Part shown: positions 41,186 to 53,600 of the stretch, one piece after another
Layout: each line of letters opens with the position of its first letter
How positions within the stretch are numbered: the first letter of the stretch is position 1
Assembly: GCA_013350335.1 (NCBI GenBank)
Contig: CM023541.1
Location: 34,464,739 to 34,528,738 of the forward strand
Direction of reading: 5' to 3'
DNA: 64,000 nucleotides
Origin: Chimonanthus salicifolius
Taxonomy: Eukaryota > Streptophyta > Magnoliopsida > Laurales > Calycanthaceae
Program-made: the position numbers and the translations under genes
Notes under the pieces: generated by a model
What the model was told of the DNA's origin: nothing
The model's database searches: none
What the model saw: only the letters and a program-made list of their open reading frames with translations

Positions 41186-41386
41186 TACGGCAACGATTCG
41201 TGTTCTTGTGAATTTTTATGAATACCTTATCTCCTCTCTCTCTTCCCTTTCCCTCTCTTAGGCCCCTCCATCTATCCGTTTTGATTTTCCCGCAAAGCTG
41301 CGGTTTTCTTCCATCGGAAAATTGGCGTTCTTCATGCTTCTCTTTTCCGTTTGATGCATTCTTCTTGACCGGTTTTCCGGTTCGAC

Positions 41387-41611
41387 ATGGACGGTCTGAC
41401 CACCTGCTGCACGGCCCGGTTCGCCCTCCCCTCTGGTGGGAGCAGAACCCGGTCATTCTCCTCCTCTCGCAGACCCGCATTCTCCTCCTCTCGCAGACCC
41501 GCATTTGTGGCACTTGCGTCTCGAGACGATTCAAAGCTGGATCAATGGGATCATATGGAGCTCAAATTCGGCCGCCTTCTTGGCGAAGATCCCAAACTAA
41601 CCCTTGCAAAG
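41387..41611 (+). CDS. S1-domain gene exon 1: transit peptide
   Basis: Residues 1-75. The start ATG at 41387 gives MDGLTTCCTARFALPSGG, a plausible plastid transit peptide. It includes an in-frame 24-bp tandem duplication (41455-41502). It ends LTLAK; the donor is gtactc. Confidence 0.92.
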
Positions 41612-44600
41612 GTACTCACTACATAGAAATTATCCATTTTCTCTCTCATACTCGTTATTTATCTCATCAATTGAATTCGTATTCATTTTTAACTCACCTG
41701 AGATATAACTACAATTGGATTAATGTTCACAGAATCACAGGTTAAAAGTTTTTTTAGCTTTTAATGTTATACTCAGAATGTTTTGTTCCAGTTGAGTTTA
41801 GCAAACTTCTTATACAAGTCTAGATCTATCAACACATCCTCATCATCTAAAATAATATGAAAGTTAATTACCCGGTTCACAACAGTTAACTTTGAACTTA
41901 AACTACTACAGAGACACAGTCGGCTGTTGGATTGCTTGTAATTGAGGCTGTTCATCTACTGAAACTCGTCATCAGCTAGTCAGGGCTAGAGTTTAAAAAC
42001 TCGAAACATAGACTTGACTTGAAATGCAATTGAGCTGCTTGACGCGGAAAATTTTGCAAAACTCATTCACTTGCATGGCTTTAAATCTAATCGAGTTCTA
42101 CTTGGACTGACTTGCCTGAGTTTTTGGTGTTTTAAACTATGGTTGTGATCTACAACTGTGGCAACTGGATGATCCTGAGAGTTATTGGATTCTCTGTGCA
42201 TGAACAGCTTGAATCATGGTCTAGACTTGATGACTGGAAGTCTGGAAGTTTTCTGATCCAATGGTGAGGGCTCTTTTTCTGTTTTTTGAATTAAAGGTGG
42301 GCTCTACTTGATTTAATGGTGCCACTCATTCTTGTTCTTTCTTTTTCAAGTAAGAACATTTTCTCAATGCGATTCTTGAAAATTTGATGCAAACTGTTGA
42401 CTCGCTCAACTTGAAATCTTATCAAGTTTCAGTTTGAAAGACTTCTGCAAGGTTTTGAACTATGGTGATGACAAAAAACTGTGGCAATTGGATAATCCTG
42501 ACAGTACATTAGACTCCAATAGGGAATTGGATAATACTGTGATGAACAGCTTGAAACATGGTCTGGACTGGATTGTCTGGAATTTTTTTCGATCCAATAG
42601 GGAGAATCTTTTTTTTTTTTTTCCTTTAAATTTTTTTGGTTGGCTGTAATTAAAGTTGGGCTCCACTTGATTCAATCTGTCATCATATTACTCTTTCTTT
42701 TCAAGTATGAATTCCCAATTCTGGTGATTTAGATATTCTAATGTGAAATTGCATGTCATTTCATCATTCAAAAAAAGGAAAAAAAATTCATATCATTTCT
42801 AATTCTATTTCACTCATAATACCCAATAATAGTTGTTATCATAAAGATGCCAATGTTACACCAACAGCCTCAAAAACAAGAGATCATAGAACCAATTTGT
42901 CCCGCAGAATGCTGCCTGACATCAGAGAGGAAAACATACAGAGAGTCTAGCAGGCGCTATGGCCATCATTTGCATATAATAGAAGAAATAGCCTGGTAGT
43001 CTTAGTGATATTACCATAAAGTTATTTTGGATAAAGGAAGTATCTGGAAGTCATAGAATGTGGTCAGTGGTTCAGGCAATTTGGAATGTATGTACAGGTG
43101 GAAGAGGGCAAATTGGGCAGGGCAGTGATGCCTATTTAGCAACTGGAGTTTTTTTTTTTGAAGACTAAGGTGTCCAAGCCTCTTAGAGCACTTGACTAAT
43201 CCTTGGGGCATGTGCAGGCCTCCCTATCCACACAAACTGAGTAACACTATGGGGAGTGTCCTTTTTGTATTGAGAGTGACTTGAACCTAAGACCTCCAGC
43301 ATCTCAGGTGGGTTCTTGACCGCCAAGCCAATCCTCACGGGGTTGATAGTCATTCAAGCCCAATACTGGCTCAGGGTTGTACCTGTGTTTTGGTGGACTA
43401 ATGGAAAAACTTTTCCAACTGGACCCAGTTTTGGATGATTTTGGTTAGTCTAAAACTCTGGTTCTTGAAAGATGTTGATTAACCATATTTATATTGTTGC
43501 ACAGCCAATTTCAGCCAGAGGGTGGTGCAGTTGCTTGATTGAAGGCGCTCTATGTTATTCCTTTAGACTACAGTTTAGTTTTATTTCCCATGCTCAACAT
43601 TCAGATGAATCTCCATTCAATTATTATTATTTTTATTGGTCCCAGCTGCTTCTTAGTTCTTAAATGTTACTCACCTGAGTAATCATATATTTGGATTTTT
43701 TTGGGCAGATAATAGGAAGAAAATCAAACCCAGACATGTCTTACCTGGACATAGAAAAATCATTTAATAAGAAAAAAGGCAAGTTGAATGATGATGTCAC
43801 TGAGGTTCCACTGCATGAAGTTGAGGAATCAGAGGGATCTAATTCTTCAAACAACTTGCTTTCCTACACCAAAAACAAAGATGGAGGAAAAGAGTTGAAT
43901 TTGGTTCGCCCTCTTTTGAAGAGAGGAACAAAATTTGAGGAACCAAATGATGAGCCAGCTATTATGACAGATGCAAAGTCAAGACAAATGGTTCAGAAGA
44001 TTGACAACAAGGTTAACATTTCTAATGTCACATTAAGGAAGCCTTCCACTATGCAAGCAGATAACATTGAAGAACAGAAGTCTTCAAAGTTTGAAATAAA
44101 ACCAAACTTATTCTTGAAAATGAGGAAGAGACTTAATGAAAATGTTGGTGATACACTGGCCAAAAAGGAAAATACTAGTGATGTGACATTGCTAAAGAGG
44201 CCTGAGCCAGTGTGCCTGACTTTGAACTCCCGTCATGAGAACGTGTCTTCTAGTGATCCTGTTGCGTTGAGTTCTAGTGCAATGCCATCTGACGAAATAG
44301 AGTCAAATGAAGCAAAAGCAGATGGTCTTCAGCAAGACGGTATGGGCACATCTTTCGTGGAAGAGCTTGAGAGACCTCTAAGGAATGATGATGCCTCTTT
44401 CTCAAGACCATCTAAATCAAGGGATATGCTCAAAACAGGTAATGCATCAGACCAGCAACTAAACTCTTCATAGTTGGAGTTGTAGAAAATAATAGTGCAC
44501 TTGGTTTCCCAAGGTTTGCAACAAATTGAGCAGAGCAATGTTGGACATCCTGGAGTGCAAGCTGGCTTTGCTCAACCATTGGACCTGAAATCAGACCACT

Positions 44601-47600
44601 CTACCAGCAATGTATCCATTCAATCTGCCTTGCATGGGAAACCCCTTAGGTATTTTTAACAACCCTCTTGTACTTTGATGGATATTTTTTCTATATCGGC
44701 AATTACCATTGAATATTGATGCTAGCGTATAATGTACTCATATGCTCATTATATCTGAGCATGATCTTCATTTCAGTGATTTAGATTTCTGATTTGATGG
44801 GTCTTACATTGGATGGATGGAGTATGTGCCCAAAATGTCCATGAGTGGTAGATCCTAGTTAAAATCCATGTCATTTTTTTTTTCTGGATTGTTGATGGTC
44901 TTAATAATTTATCATTTCAACGATTGATAACTTGACCTTCTACTGCATAAGATTTTTAAGGCATCTATAGTCAGTGACATTGGGCCCATTGCATCACCAG
45001 TTTGGATAAACAAATGATGACCCCCTTGAGACATCATAGCCCTACAATTCCATTAACTACCACTAGACAAACCCATTAACTGCGCACAGGTTACACTTGG
45101 CAAATATTTGTAGATGGTCATGTAACCAGATTGTATTCCATGTGTTAGTTGCTCTATCAAATTGCGTAGCTTCATTTAGTTATTGCAATTTCTCTTTTAA
45201 TATCCTCTGTAATGCATAATGGCATACACATATTTGTTAGCTTTTCTTTGTGCACATCTATGCACATGGTCTGTTCAAGCATTCAAAGATGTTGTGTTCT
45301 AAACAGACCTGGAGGAAATGTGTATGTACTGTTTGAATTAAAAGCATTAAATATGGTCACTACTCACTAGTTTTGCTCTGTGAATTACTTGTTTATCATC
45401 ATCATCTTCTTTTTTTTTTGAGAGTTTACAAATTTTATTGAGTGCACTGAAAGTAAATCAAGCGAAAATGCAGGCCCAGCGAGAAAGTGGGCCAGCAGAA
45501 ACTAAAATATAATTCAATACACCCATAACAATACTATGAAAGTGGTTTTCAAATTCCACTAAATTGCTGATATGAACACCCAATGAAGGGTCTGCTGATA
45601 AAAGCCCATTTTATTGAGTTAAATTTAATCTTTTGACCATTTTCCATGGTGCTTTGCTTTTTGTTGGGAAAGGGCCTGAACCCCACTTAATATGAGAGCG
45701 TGGAAAGAAAGCGGCATGAACCATGGAATGGAAAACAAAGCAGGAAAGTGATAACAAATTGGGAGAACAATGGACAATGGATAAAAAGATGATCAACCGC
45801 TTCTTCAGTCCTCCAACAGAGGAAACAAATGTTGTGGGTTGTGATGAACCTAGACTAACACTTATTGGTAGTCAAAACTCTATTAAGAAAGGCTACCCAA
45901 CAAACACTCATCATCTCCTATCTCCCATTCATCACCCTTTATGATATCATTCTTCTTTCAATCCATGTTTTTAATGACCTTTCTCTCCTTGTTCCTTATA
46001 CACATAAACCTCTTTCTTTTTTGTTTTATGGGATTGGGTGGGGGTGGGGGTAGGGGCAATCTTCTGAATACGTGTCTAAACTATCTTAATGGATTCTCAT
46101 CATATCATTGTCTGTTGGGGCTATTTTCAAAGTCTATTTAACTTCTTTATTTCTAATTCAAATTTTCAATATACTCCACTGATCCATCTGAACCATGGTT
46201 TGAAAATCAAAATTGGTTTGGTTCACTTGGACAAGTCAACTCAACTTGATGGACAAAATGAATAAATTGTTGAAAACTCGATTGCTTATTGAGGTTTTTT
46301 TTTGTTGGGGGTTGGGGGGGGGGGGGGGGGGGGGGGGGGGGTGCGGGGGGTGTTCTAGCTTGTACGACTTGTTGGGCAAAAAAATCAAAAGAGTCGAGCA
46401 ATTGGTTGAGTGGTGGCATGTTGGTTCTTGTTTTTAAAGGGAATAAAAGTCATCTCCAAATAACTATGGGTAAAAAAAGAAAATAAAAGCAAGGATATCC
46501 CAAAACCTAATTGTTGATTAATTTGTATTTGAATTTGAGAAGGGAGAATCAAGAATGACAACCACAAAGCCACAACAGCCACAAGTTGTCCTTGATTATT
46601 CTTTTTCTTCCAATTTTTTCCTATTGGGGATGTGAGATTTTTTTATTTTATTTTTTCATAGTTTTTTTGTTTCTTCTTCCTTTTCTCTGTTTTTCTACTT
46701 ATTTTCATATTGCCTTTTCCATCCATTTTATTATAAATTAAAGTAACTATGTTTTAATGCCCATTGTTCTTTTTTTACTTTTTGATCTAATTCTTCTTTA
46801 AATTTTCAAAAAAGAAAAAGGAAAAAGTTTGAAGCTTGCTTGAGTTTTCAAGTTGACTCTACTAAGTGACTAGGGCAGATTAGGTTGGGTTTTGGGTTTG
46901 CCTGAGCCCATGCTTGAATATCAATTTAAAGGGTTCAACCTGAATGGCTAATGCCTGATCCCAATTGTATTTGTAGGACTTGAGCTCGACTTCAAGCCCA
47001 AATTGTATATGGGGTTTATTCAGGGGTAATGTTAAATGCACACACCCTGAATTTTTTTGACCATACACCTGTTTTTTCATTTTCCCAATTTTACCCTCTT
47101 CTCTTCTCTCGAATGAAGACACTGCTCCAGATTCCTATGTGAGTGCGATTTTCCAGCCTCTCTTTCTCTCTCTTGTCCGAAGAAGAGGAAGAAGTCTTTT
47201 GGCAGCTTCCCTGCCCGTCTCCCCTTAGCATTCCGCTTCCATCGAAGGCAACGAACGGCAGATGAAGAAGGAAGTCCTTTGGCAAAAATTGCAGACACCG
47301 CCGATTACAAAACCCACAATGACTCCAATCAAAAGTGAAGATTTCCTAGCACTGTTCCCCCTAGTAGAATTTGTTCCATTGCCATGTTAGCATCTTCATT
47401 TGAAAACAAGTGGTCAGCCCCTCCATAGCTGGCATTTTCTTCAAGAAACATAGCATCCTTGCATGCAGTCCGAGAAAGGGCTTGAGCATCCTTAACTTAG
47501 GAGAAAACAGGACTTGGTGTGGATCAAGCCATGCTGGGAGCCAAGCCATATCCTCTAAAAACTGGGGAGGATGGTAGTCGAAGTCCGCCATGGATTGTGA

Positions 47601-50600
47601 TTGGCGCCTGGGAGCTGAGTGAAAGAAAAAAAGAAAAAAAGCAGAGGTCGAAGAAGACTGGCTATCAGAAACAACAAACACGCCGATTCTGAGATCGACG
47701 ATGGCAGAGATCGAAAGGTTTTGGGTAAGAAGATCACGAATGGGTGTATGCCGGTTCAGGTTGTAGGGGCTATTGCAGAAGGTGTTGGGATTGGGCTCCC
47801 AGCCCAAAAGATATGGGATGGTGGGTATTGGACAGCAAGGTTGGACGGTGGAGAAGGGGATTCTGGAATGGATGGGCTGTGCGTTGGAGATGGGGGGGAG
47901 GAAGGGGTGTTGGGAAGCAAGGCTGCAGAATGGTGCGTACTGGGAACAGAGAGGACAATCCTCTCAGGTGTGTATGATGCTCGAATGGCAGCGAGCGGCC
48001 AAAGGCAGCAGTAGCTTCGCCGGCTGAGTAGGTGCAGTTCCCTTCCAACAGCAGGAAGGGGTTTCAGAGACTCCGCGGTGTGATCAATCGCCGTTGGCAG
48101 CAAGAGGAAATCAAAAGATAGAAAACAGAACAAGAAGATTTGAGAAGGAACTCTAATTCAATTCATTCGATTATTGGTGTGTTCGATTACAAGCCCCAAA
48201 GGGGTATTTATACATTCAACAAAACGGAAATAAAGAAAGGAAAAAAATACAAAGGAAAGAAAATACTTAAATCGGCAGTATCATCGGTGCTTGGATGCGT
48301 CGGTTCCGTCGGTACTTCCATCTTCATCTTCGTCGATGGCTTCATTGGGTGTGGAAGGCAGGTGCAGCTGAGAGAACGAAGGAAACTGGGAAGGGAGGCT
48401 ATCAAAAGATGACTTCTTCTTCTTCGGACAGGAGAGAGAAAGAGAGAATCAGAGTCAGCATTATCTGAAAATCGCACTCGTATAGGAATTTGGAGCAGTG
48501 TCTTTATTCGAGAGAAGATAAGAGGGTAAAATTAGAAAAATGAAAAAAATGGGTGTATGGTAAAAAAAATTCAGGGTGTATATAACATTACCCTTATTCA
48601 GGCTTGGGCTTTTTTGGACCTAAAACGGAAGGTTATTTATTATTCTATTTAAAAGTAAATTATACATCACAAGTTTTATATTTTTACACAACATTAATTA
48701 AAAAAAATTGATTTTGTAATTTATGGCTCAAATTTGGGCTTTTGGCCCAAATTCGATCTTTCATGTGCTAGCTTGACTTGGTGCCTAACATTCTAGGTGC
48801 AAAACGAGCTTGACTTGAGCTGTGGTCAACCTGAACCCCAATTTTTTTTGTCTTTTCATATGGGCTCGGGTTAGATCTGGTCCAAGTTGCAGCCCTATCA
48901 GTGACAAACTGGGTTGAGTCGAAATTTCAAAATTTCGTACCATGATTTTAATATATGTATGTCTGTTGTGATTACCTTTTGTGCTTGTCTTTTTTTGCTA
49001 CTCAAGACTTAGTTGTACTTGTAACAAGCATTGCACTTAAGTATGTGATTCATCAGGATGCAATACCAATTCCTTTCCAATTTTTATGAGTTCCTCCATA
49101 TTCTTTATTCTACTAAAATAATACCGTGTTTTCCATCTTTGGTTTGCTAATTTTCAAATAGTTCTTATGTAAAACTTTCCTATACATTTCCAATTTATGA
49201 TGTACTTGATTTCTTGTCTCATCAATTAGTACTATATCATTTGCAAATGACATACACCCTGACAGCTTTATTGCAAACATCTACACCAGAAATTCGTTTT
49301 CTGGCTTTCTATATCATATCCCCATTTCTTGAATACTAGCTTTGCTGTTTACGAGTTTGTTGAATTACAGGATGGATCAACCTGTCAAACAAAATGTTCC
49401 CTCTGATGGAGTGGGGAAAACTGTTTTGAACATAGATCAGAACAATGCTGCTGAAAGTAACCAATTTCAGCCAACAGCTTTAGAGGTCAGGAATCATGAT
49501 CTCTCTCTCTCTCTCTCTCCCTCCCTCCCTAAAATGAATCAGCTTAAACGGGCTTTTAATGTGGAGCGAGGAATCATTTTTTTTTGAGCGGTAACCAAGA
49601 AATATTAATAAAAAGATAAAAATACAGATACAGGAGAGAAGAGAAAGGGGTCTAAAAGGGTTAGACCCAAACAAGGAAAGAAAAAGAAAAAACGAGCAAA
49701 AACAAAAAAAAGAGAAACTAAAAATGCAAGAAAACAAGAGCTCCAGCAAGCTCAAAAAAAGAAAAAAAAAGAGAATGTGGAACAAGGAATCTTAAAGACA
49801 TCATTTTGTTTTAAGAATTACCTTGAAGGCTCTAATTGATGGGGTCCAGGTTGGTTGGGATCTTTCTTTGGTCCCCATTGATCTAGTCTGCATCTGATCT
49901 TTTGTTTATCTGGACCAAAATCTAGTCCTTGCCTGGATCCAGCTCTTTTTTCAGACCACTCAGCAGAAGGCCTGTAAGCTTTTGCTTTGGTCTCTCTATG
50001 TCTGGCTGAGCTAAATGAGCCAAGAGCCTAGTTGCTGGCCATAAGCCTGGTTTTGGCAGCTAGTGTCAGAGTCCCTCAATTTGCTAGAGAGGCAGATTGG
50101 GCTCATGGAAACAATTTACCCAATCCAAAAAAAAAGTCCAATTCTAGATTGATGGGATAAATGACTTAAATGATAATGATGTCAGAATCACTACAAATCT
50201 GTCTAAATCATTTCTTTATTTATAATTCTTATTCTGCCAAAGTAATGGTTACGAGTGGGTTCTACTCCATCGCTCACTATTGATCAGTTGGGCCTGAACG
50301 TGATGCTTTTTTGCTCATATGAACCACACCTGGATCCAACCTGTGGCCAGAACACAGTGGAAAGCTTGTCAAGCTTTGGCTATGGTCTGTCCATGCCCAT
50401 TTATGCTGCTTAATTAAAAATTGGGCCCACATGATCTTTATGTAGTAGCTAGGGTCAGAAACCACATGATCTTGTCATATCATAGCTATTTTCAATTTCT
50501 ACATTCTAAGGCTGTATCATTTTGAGCAGGCTCTACCCCATGTCTGACTACTTGGCTAGTCATGCCTGATCCTGGTTCATATGTTATTTAGTTTGGACCA

Positions 50601-53600
50601 TGTTTTGATCCAGCGCTTGACCAGAACCTGGTGGAAAGCTTGTCTTGCTTTGGCCATAACCCTCACAAGACCCATACATGTGACTAATCTAGTCTCATCC
50701 AGGACCTAAAAATCAACCACAAGCCTGACCTGTGGGTGGCTAAGGCCAGAAGCTCCATGAATCTGTTTGAACTGTTTCTGTTCTTAATTCTTAAGCTTCT
50801 CGCTGTGGGTTCAAGTCATGTTAACATTTCAAAGAAGAAATTAAAAGAAAAACTGAATTGAATAGGTTTTGTAGGTATAAAGTTGAGTAGCTTAAAATTA
50901 ATGCTGATTCTAAATATGCTAGGAATTTTCAGGGACATGAAGATGGTGATTGGAGCAAGGTTGAAGAGCTGCATCAGACGGGAGAAAGAGGAGAAGTTGA
51001 GCTGATTAGTAGCAGCAGCAGAGGCTTTGTGGTAAATTTATGTTTATCAGTACTTGTCTATAAGCATGTATTGAACTATTGATGCACAAAAATCAAGATT
51101 GACTAATAAGAAAAAGGGATGAATTGTGGCTCCACAAGGTGCAGAAATAGGAAACCGTTTTGAGTAGTGACATCATCTATGGCGAAGCTCATTTTATTAG
51201 TTTTGTGGCCCTCAGATAATTTCACTTTGTTCTGGAAATACAGAAAAATACATTTGGGTGGTCATTTTGTCAATATCATGATGGTTTCTGCAGGACTGTT
51301 AAAATTACGGAAACAGTACCATTTAAAATCATGAACTTAACTACACTAATATGTGCCTATTTTACTTTGACCAAGTGGAGTTAGTGAATTTGTTTTGGAT
51401 CTCTCTCTCTCTATATATATTGAAATTATTTTAATGCCTTTTTATCATTTCCCAGGTGTCATTTGGCTCTTTGGTTGGTTTTCTGCCATACCGAAACCTT
51501 GGGGCTAAATGGAAATTTTTGGCTTTTGAATCGTGGTTGAGAAGGAAAGGCTTAGACCCATCTCTATACAAGCAAAATTTGAGCATTCTGGGAAGTTACG
51601 AAATTCAAAATAAGAATGTTGTCGCAGATACAAATCTTAATCAAGAAACCAATCGGCAAGTTGAGGAAAATCCAGCAGTAGCTATGAAATTTGATGATCT
51701 TCTTGAGGCGTATGATCAAGAGAAAATGAAATTCTTATCTTCTTTTGTTGGTCAGGTTTGAAAACCTTAGTTTTGATTTATTCATATTTCTTTCCATTTT
51801 AAATCTGTGTCATGATTTGAAACTCCCCCATCCCAAAATTTTGCAGCGGATCAAAGTAAGTGTAGTATTGGCAGATCGGAACTCTCGAAGGCTAAAATTT
51901 TCTGGGAGACCAAAAGAAAAGGAAGAGTTGGTAGAGAAAAAGAGAAGCCTCATGGTATGTGTTTTTACTGATAGGAGCTGTTATATGATACTTTTTTTCC
52001 CTGAAATAATTGTTTTGGAAAAGTATATGGTGCTTACTAGTCCAAGGACCTGATAGAAAGCCCCAACTCCACAGAGTCTAGAGAAATTTCTCCAAATAAT
52101 TCTTATTCAATGTGTGTCGAATTCTAATGGGGTACAAGCCTATTTATAATAAAAAAGTGTAAAAAGACCATAAAGCCCATGACTACGATAGAATGCAGTC
52201 TAATTATGACCTTTCCATCTCAACCCTTAACTATGCCACATTGCTTATGGAATGAACAAGATTGCATCCTAAAATAAACAAACAAATAAAATAAATTGTA
52301 AGTTGCAAAATTCTCCACCTCCTCTTTGCACCTCCTTTCTCCATCTCCTCTTTCCACCTCCTTTCTCCACCTACTCTTGGGATAGGGGTGTGTTGTGTCG
52401 ACAAGTGCCCTTTGGATAGATGTATCGAATTTGGGCTTTATGGAGACTTTGGGCTTGGGTTTGGCCTGTTTATGAATGGGCTTTGGCTTAATAGACTTAA
52501 CTGAGTCACCTTGGTTAGTTGGGCCTCGACTAATAAAATGAATTGACTTATTAGACGGTGTCCAATTTCGGTGCCTTGATCAAAGTGATCCATGTAAGCT
52601 AATGTAACTTCATCCATGTGATCTAAGTCCACTAAAGAACCCGATTGTGAACCATTAGGCTGGATGCCCACATCATTCCCTACTGGTTGGAAAAAACTTG
52701 CCCTCGAGTTTAATCGATTTGCGAGGGAGATACCCTGTCCCACCTTTGGCCACCAAATTCTTCTTTGCTGCTTTGATTGATACTGTAGAGATGGGTTTTG
52801 GTTAGGATTACCACCTCTAAACTCTTGGCCCAACTTTGTAGAATCTTGTTGGTTCTTGTCAAACATGGTGTTAGTCAAAATAAATTGCCTATTACATGTT
52901 CTCCGAATGAAGTCTTCCCATACAGGGTCTACAAATGGTTTGAACATATGTGCAATGCCCTCATTCTTGCTCATTGATGGACTTATTATTGTATCTTGGA
53001 TCGTCTCTATTGGATCTAAGGTAGATGCAATTCCATTATTCTCTCCTGCCTGGAGAAAATTCGGCCCTAAATTTTGGTCTTCCGGGAGCTGAATATCATC
53101 CAGTATCTGCTCAATCTTCTGAGGGTCAGAATGGTTTGGTACAACATGAAGTTGTAGGGTACATCCCTAGGGTGCATCCGCACTGATAACTTCTCTTGTA
53201 CTTCCTCGAACTGCTGAAAGTGACAAGGTGTTGGGTGTGGCCAATTGGTGCGAGTACTTGTCCCACATTGGATCCACATACGGTCTCTGCTCACTTGACG
53301 TTCCCATGGGGTGAACATTGTTCGAAGCAAACTAAACAATGACCAAGGTTGCTGTGCAACTGGTTTGCTTGTTGTTTGTCAATTCTTCTGTTGGAGACAT
53401 TAAGATCCGTTGGATAATGAAGTTCTCTCCAACAGTGTCACCGTAGATAATGTCATCTCCATTGGAAGGCTCCTCTTCTTCTCCGCCAACTGCAGTCTCC
53501 TCTTAGGCTAGAATCACATGCCGATTAGGGCATTTAGACACTATGTGACCTAGTTCGTTGTACTTAAAGCACTTCACCTGCGATTTCTGTGGCCATTCCG

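Larger units (their letters stand above)
46871..48897. mobile_element. hAT-like element, family member 3, carrying a nested Mutator-like element
   Basis: Left end TAGGGCAGATTAGGTTGGGT; right end (reverse complement) TAGGGCTGCAACTTGGACC. Target duplication TAAGTGAC (46863-46870) versus TCAGTGAC (48898-48905), 7 of 8. Without the insertion at 47024-48593 it is about 450 bp. Same end family as 30272 and 32993. Confidence 0.75.

Noticed and set aside
41151..41534. 127-codon minus-strand frame over exon 1
   Set aside because: Shadow of the transit-peptide exon and its 24-bp duplication.
41218..41745. 175-codon plus-strand frame
   Set aside because: Runs through the exon 1 donor into intron 1 in a different frame; the 41387 frame continues correctly into exon 2.
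46207..46486. Pro-rich or Gly-rich frames around the G run
   Set aside because: They exist only because of the 28-G homopolymer.
47619..48133. Four overlapping frames of 77-131 codons
   Set aside because: GC-rich inside of the Mutator-like element gives frames on both strands; none shows family motifs. The only reading kept is 47361-47591.
52438..52974. 178-codon minus-strand frame as a host gene
   Set aside because: It crosses from the gypsy internal 3' end into the LTR, and its second half recurs at 59591-59893 in the other LTR.
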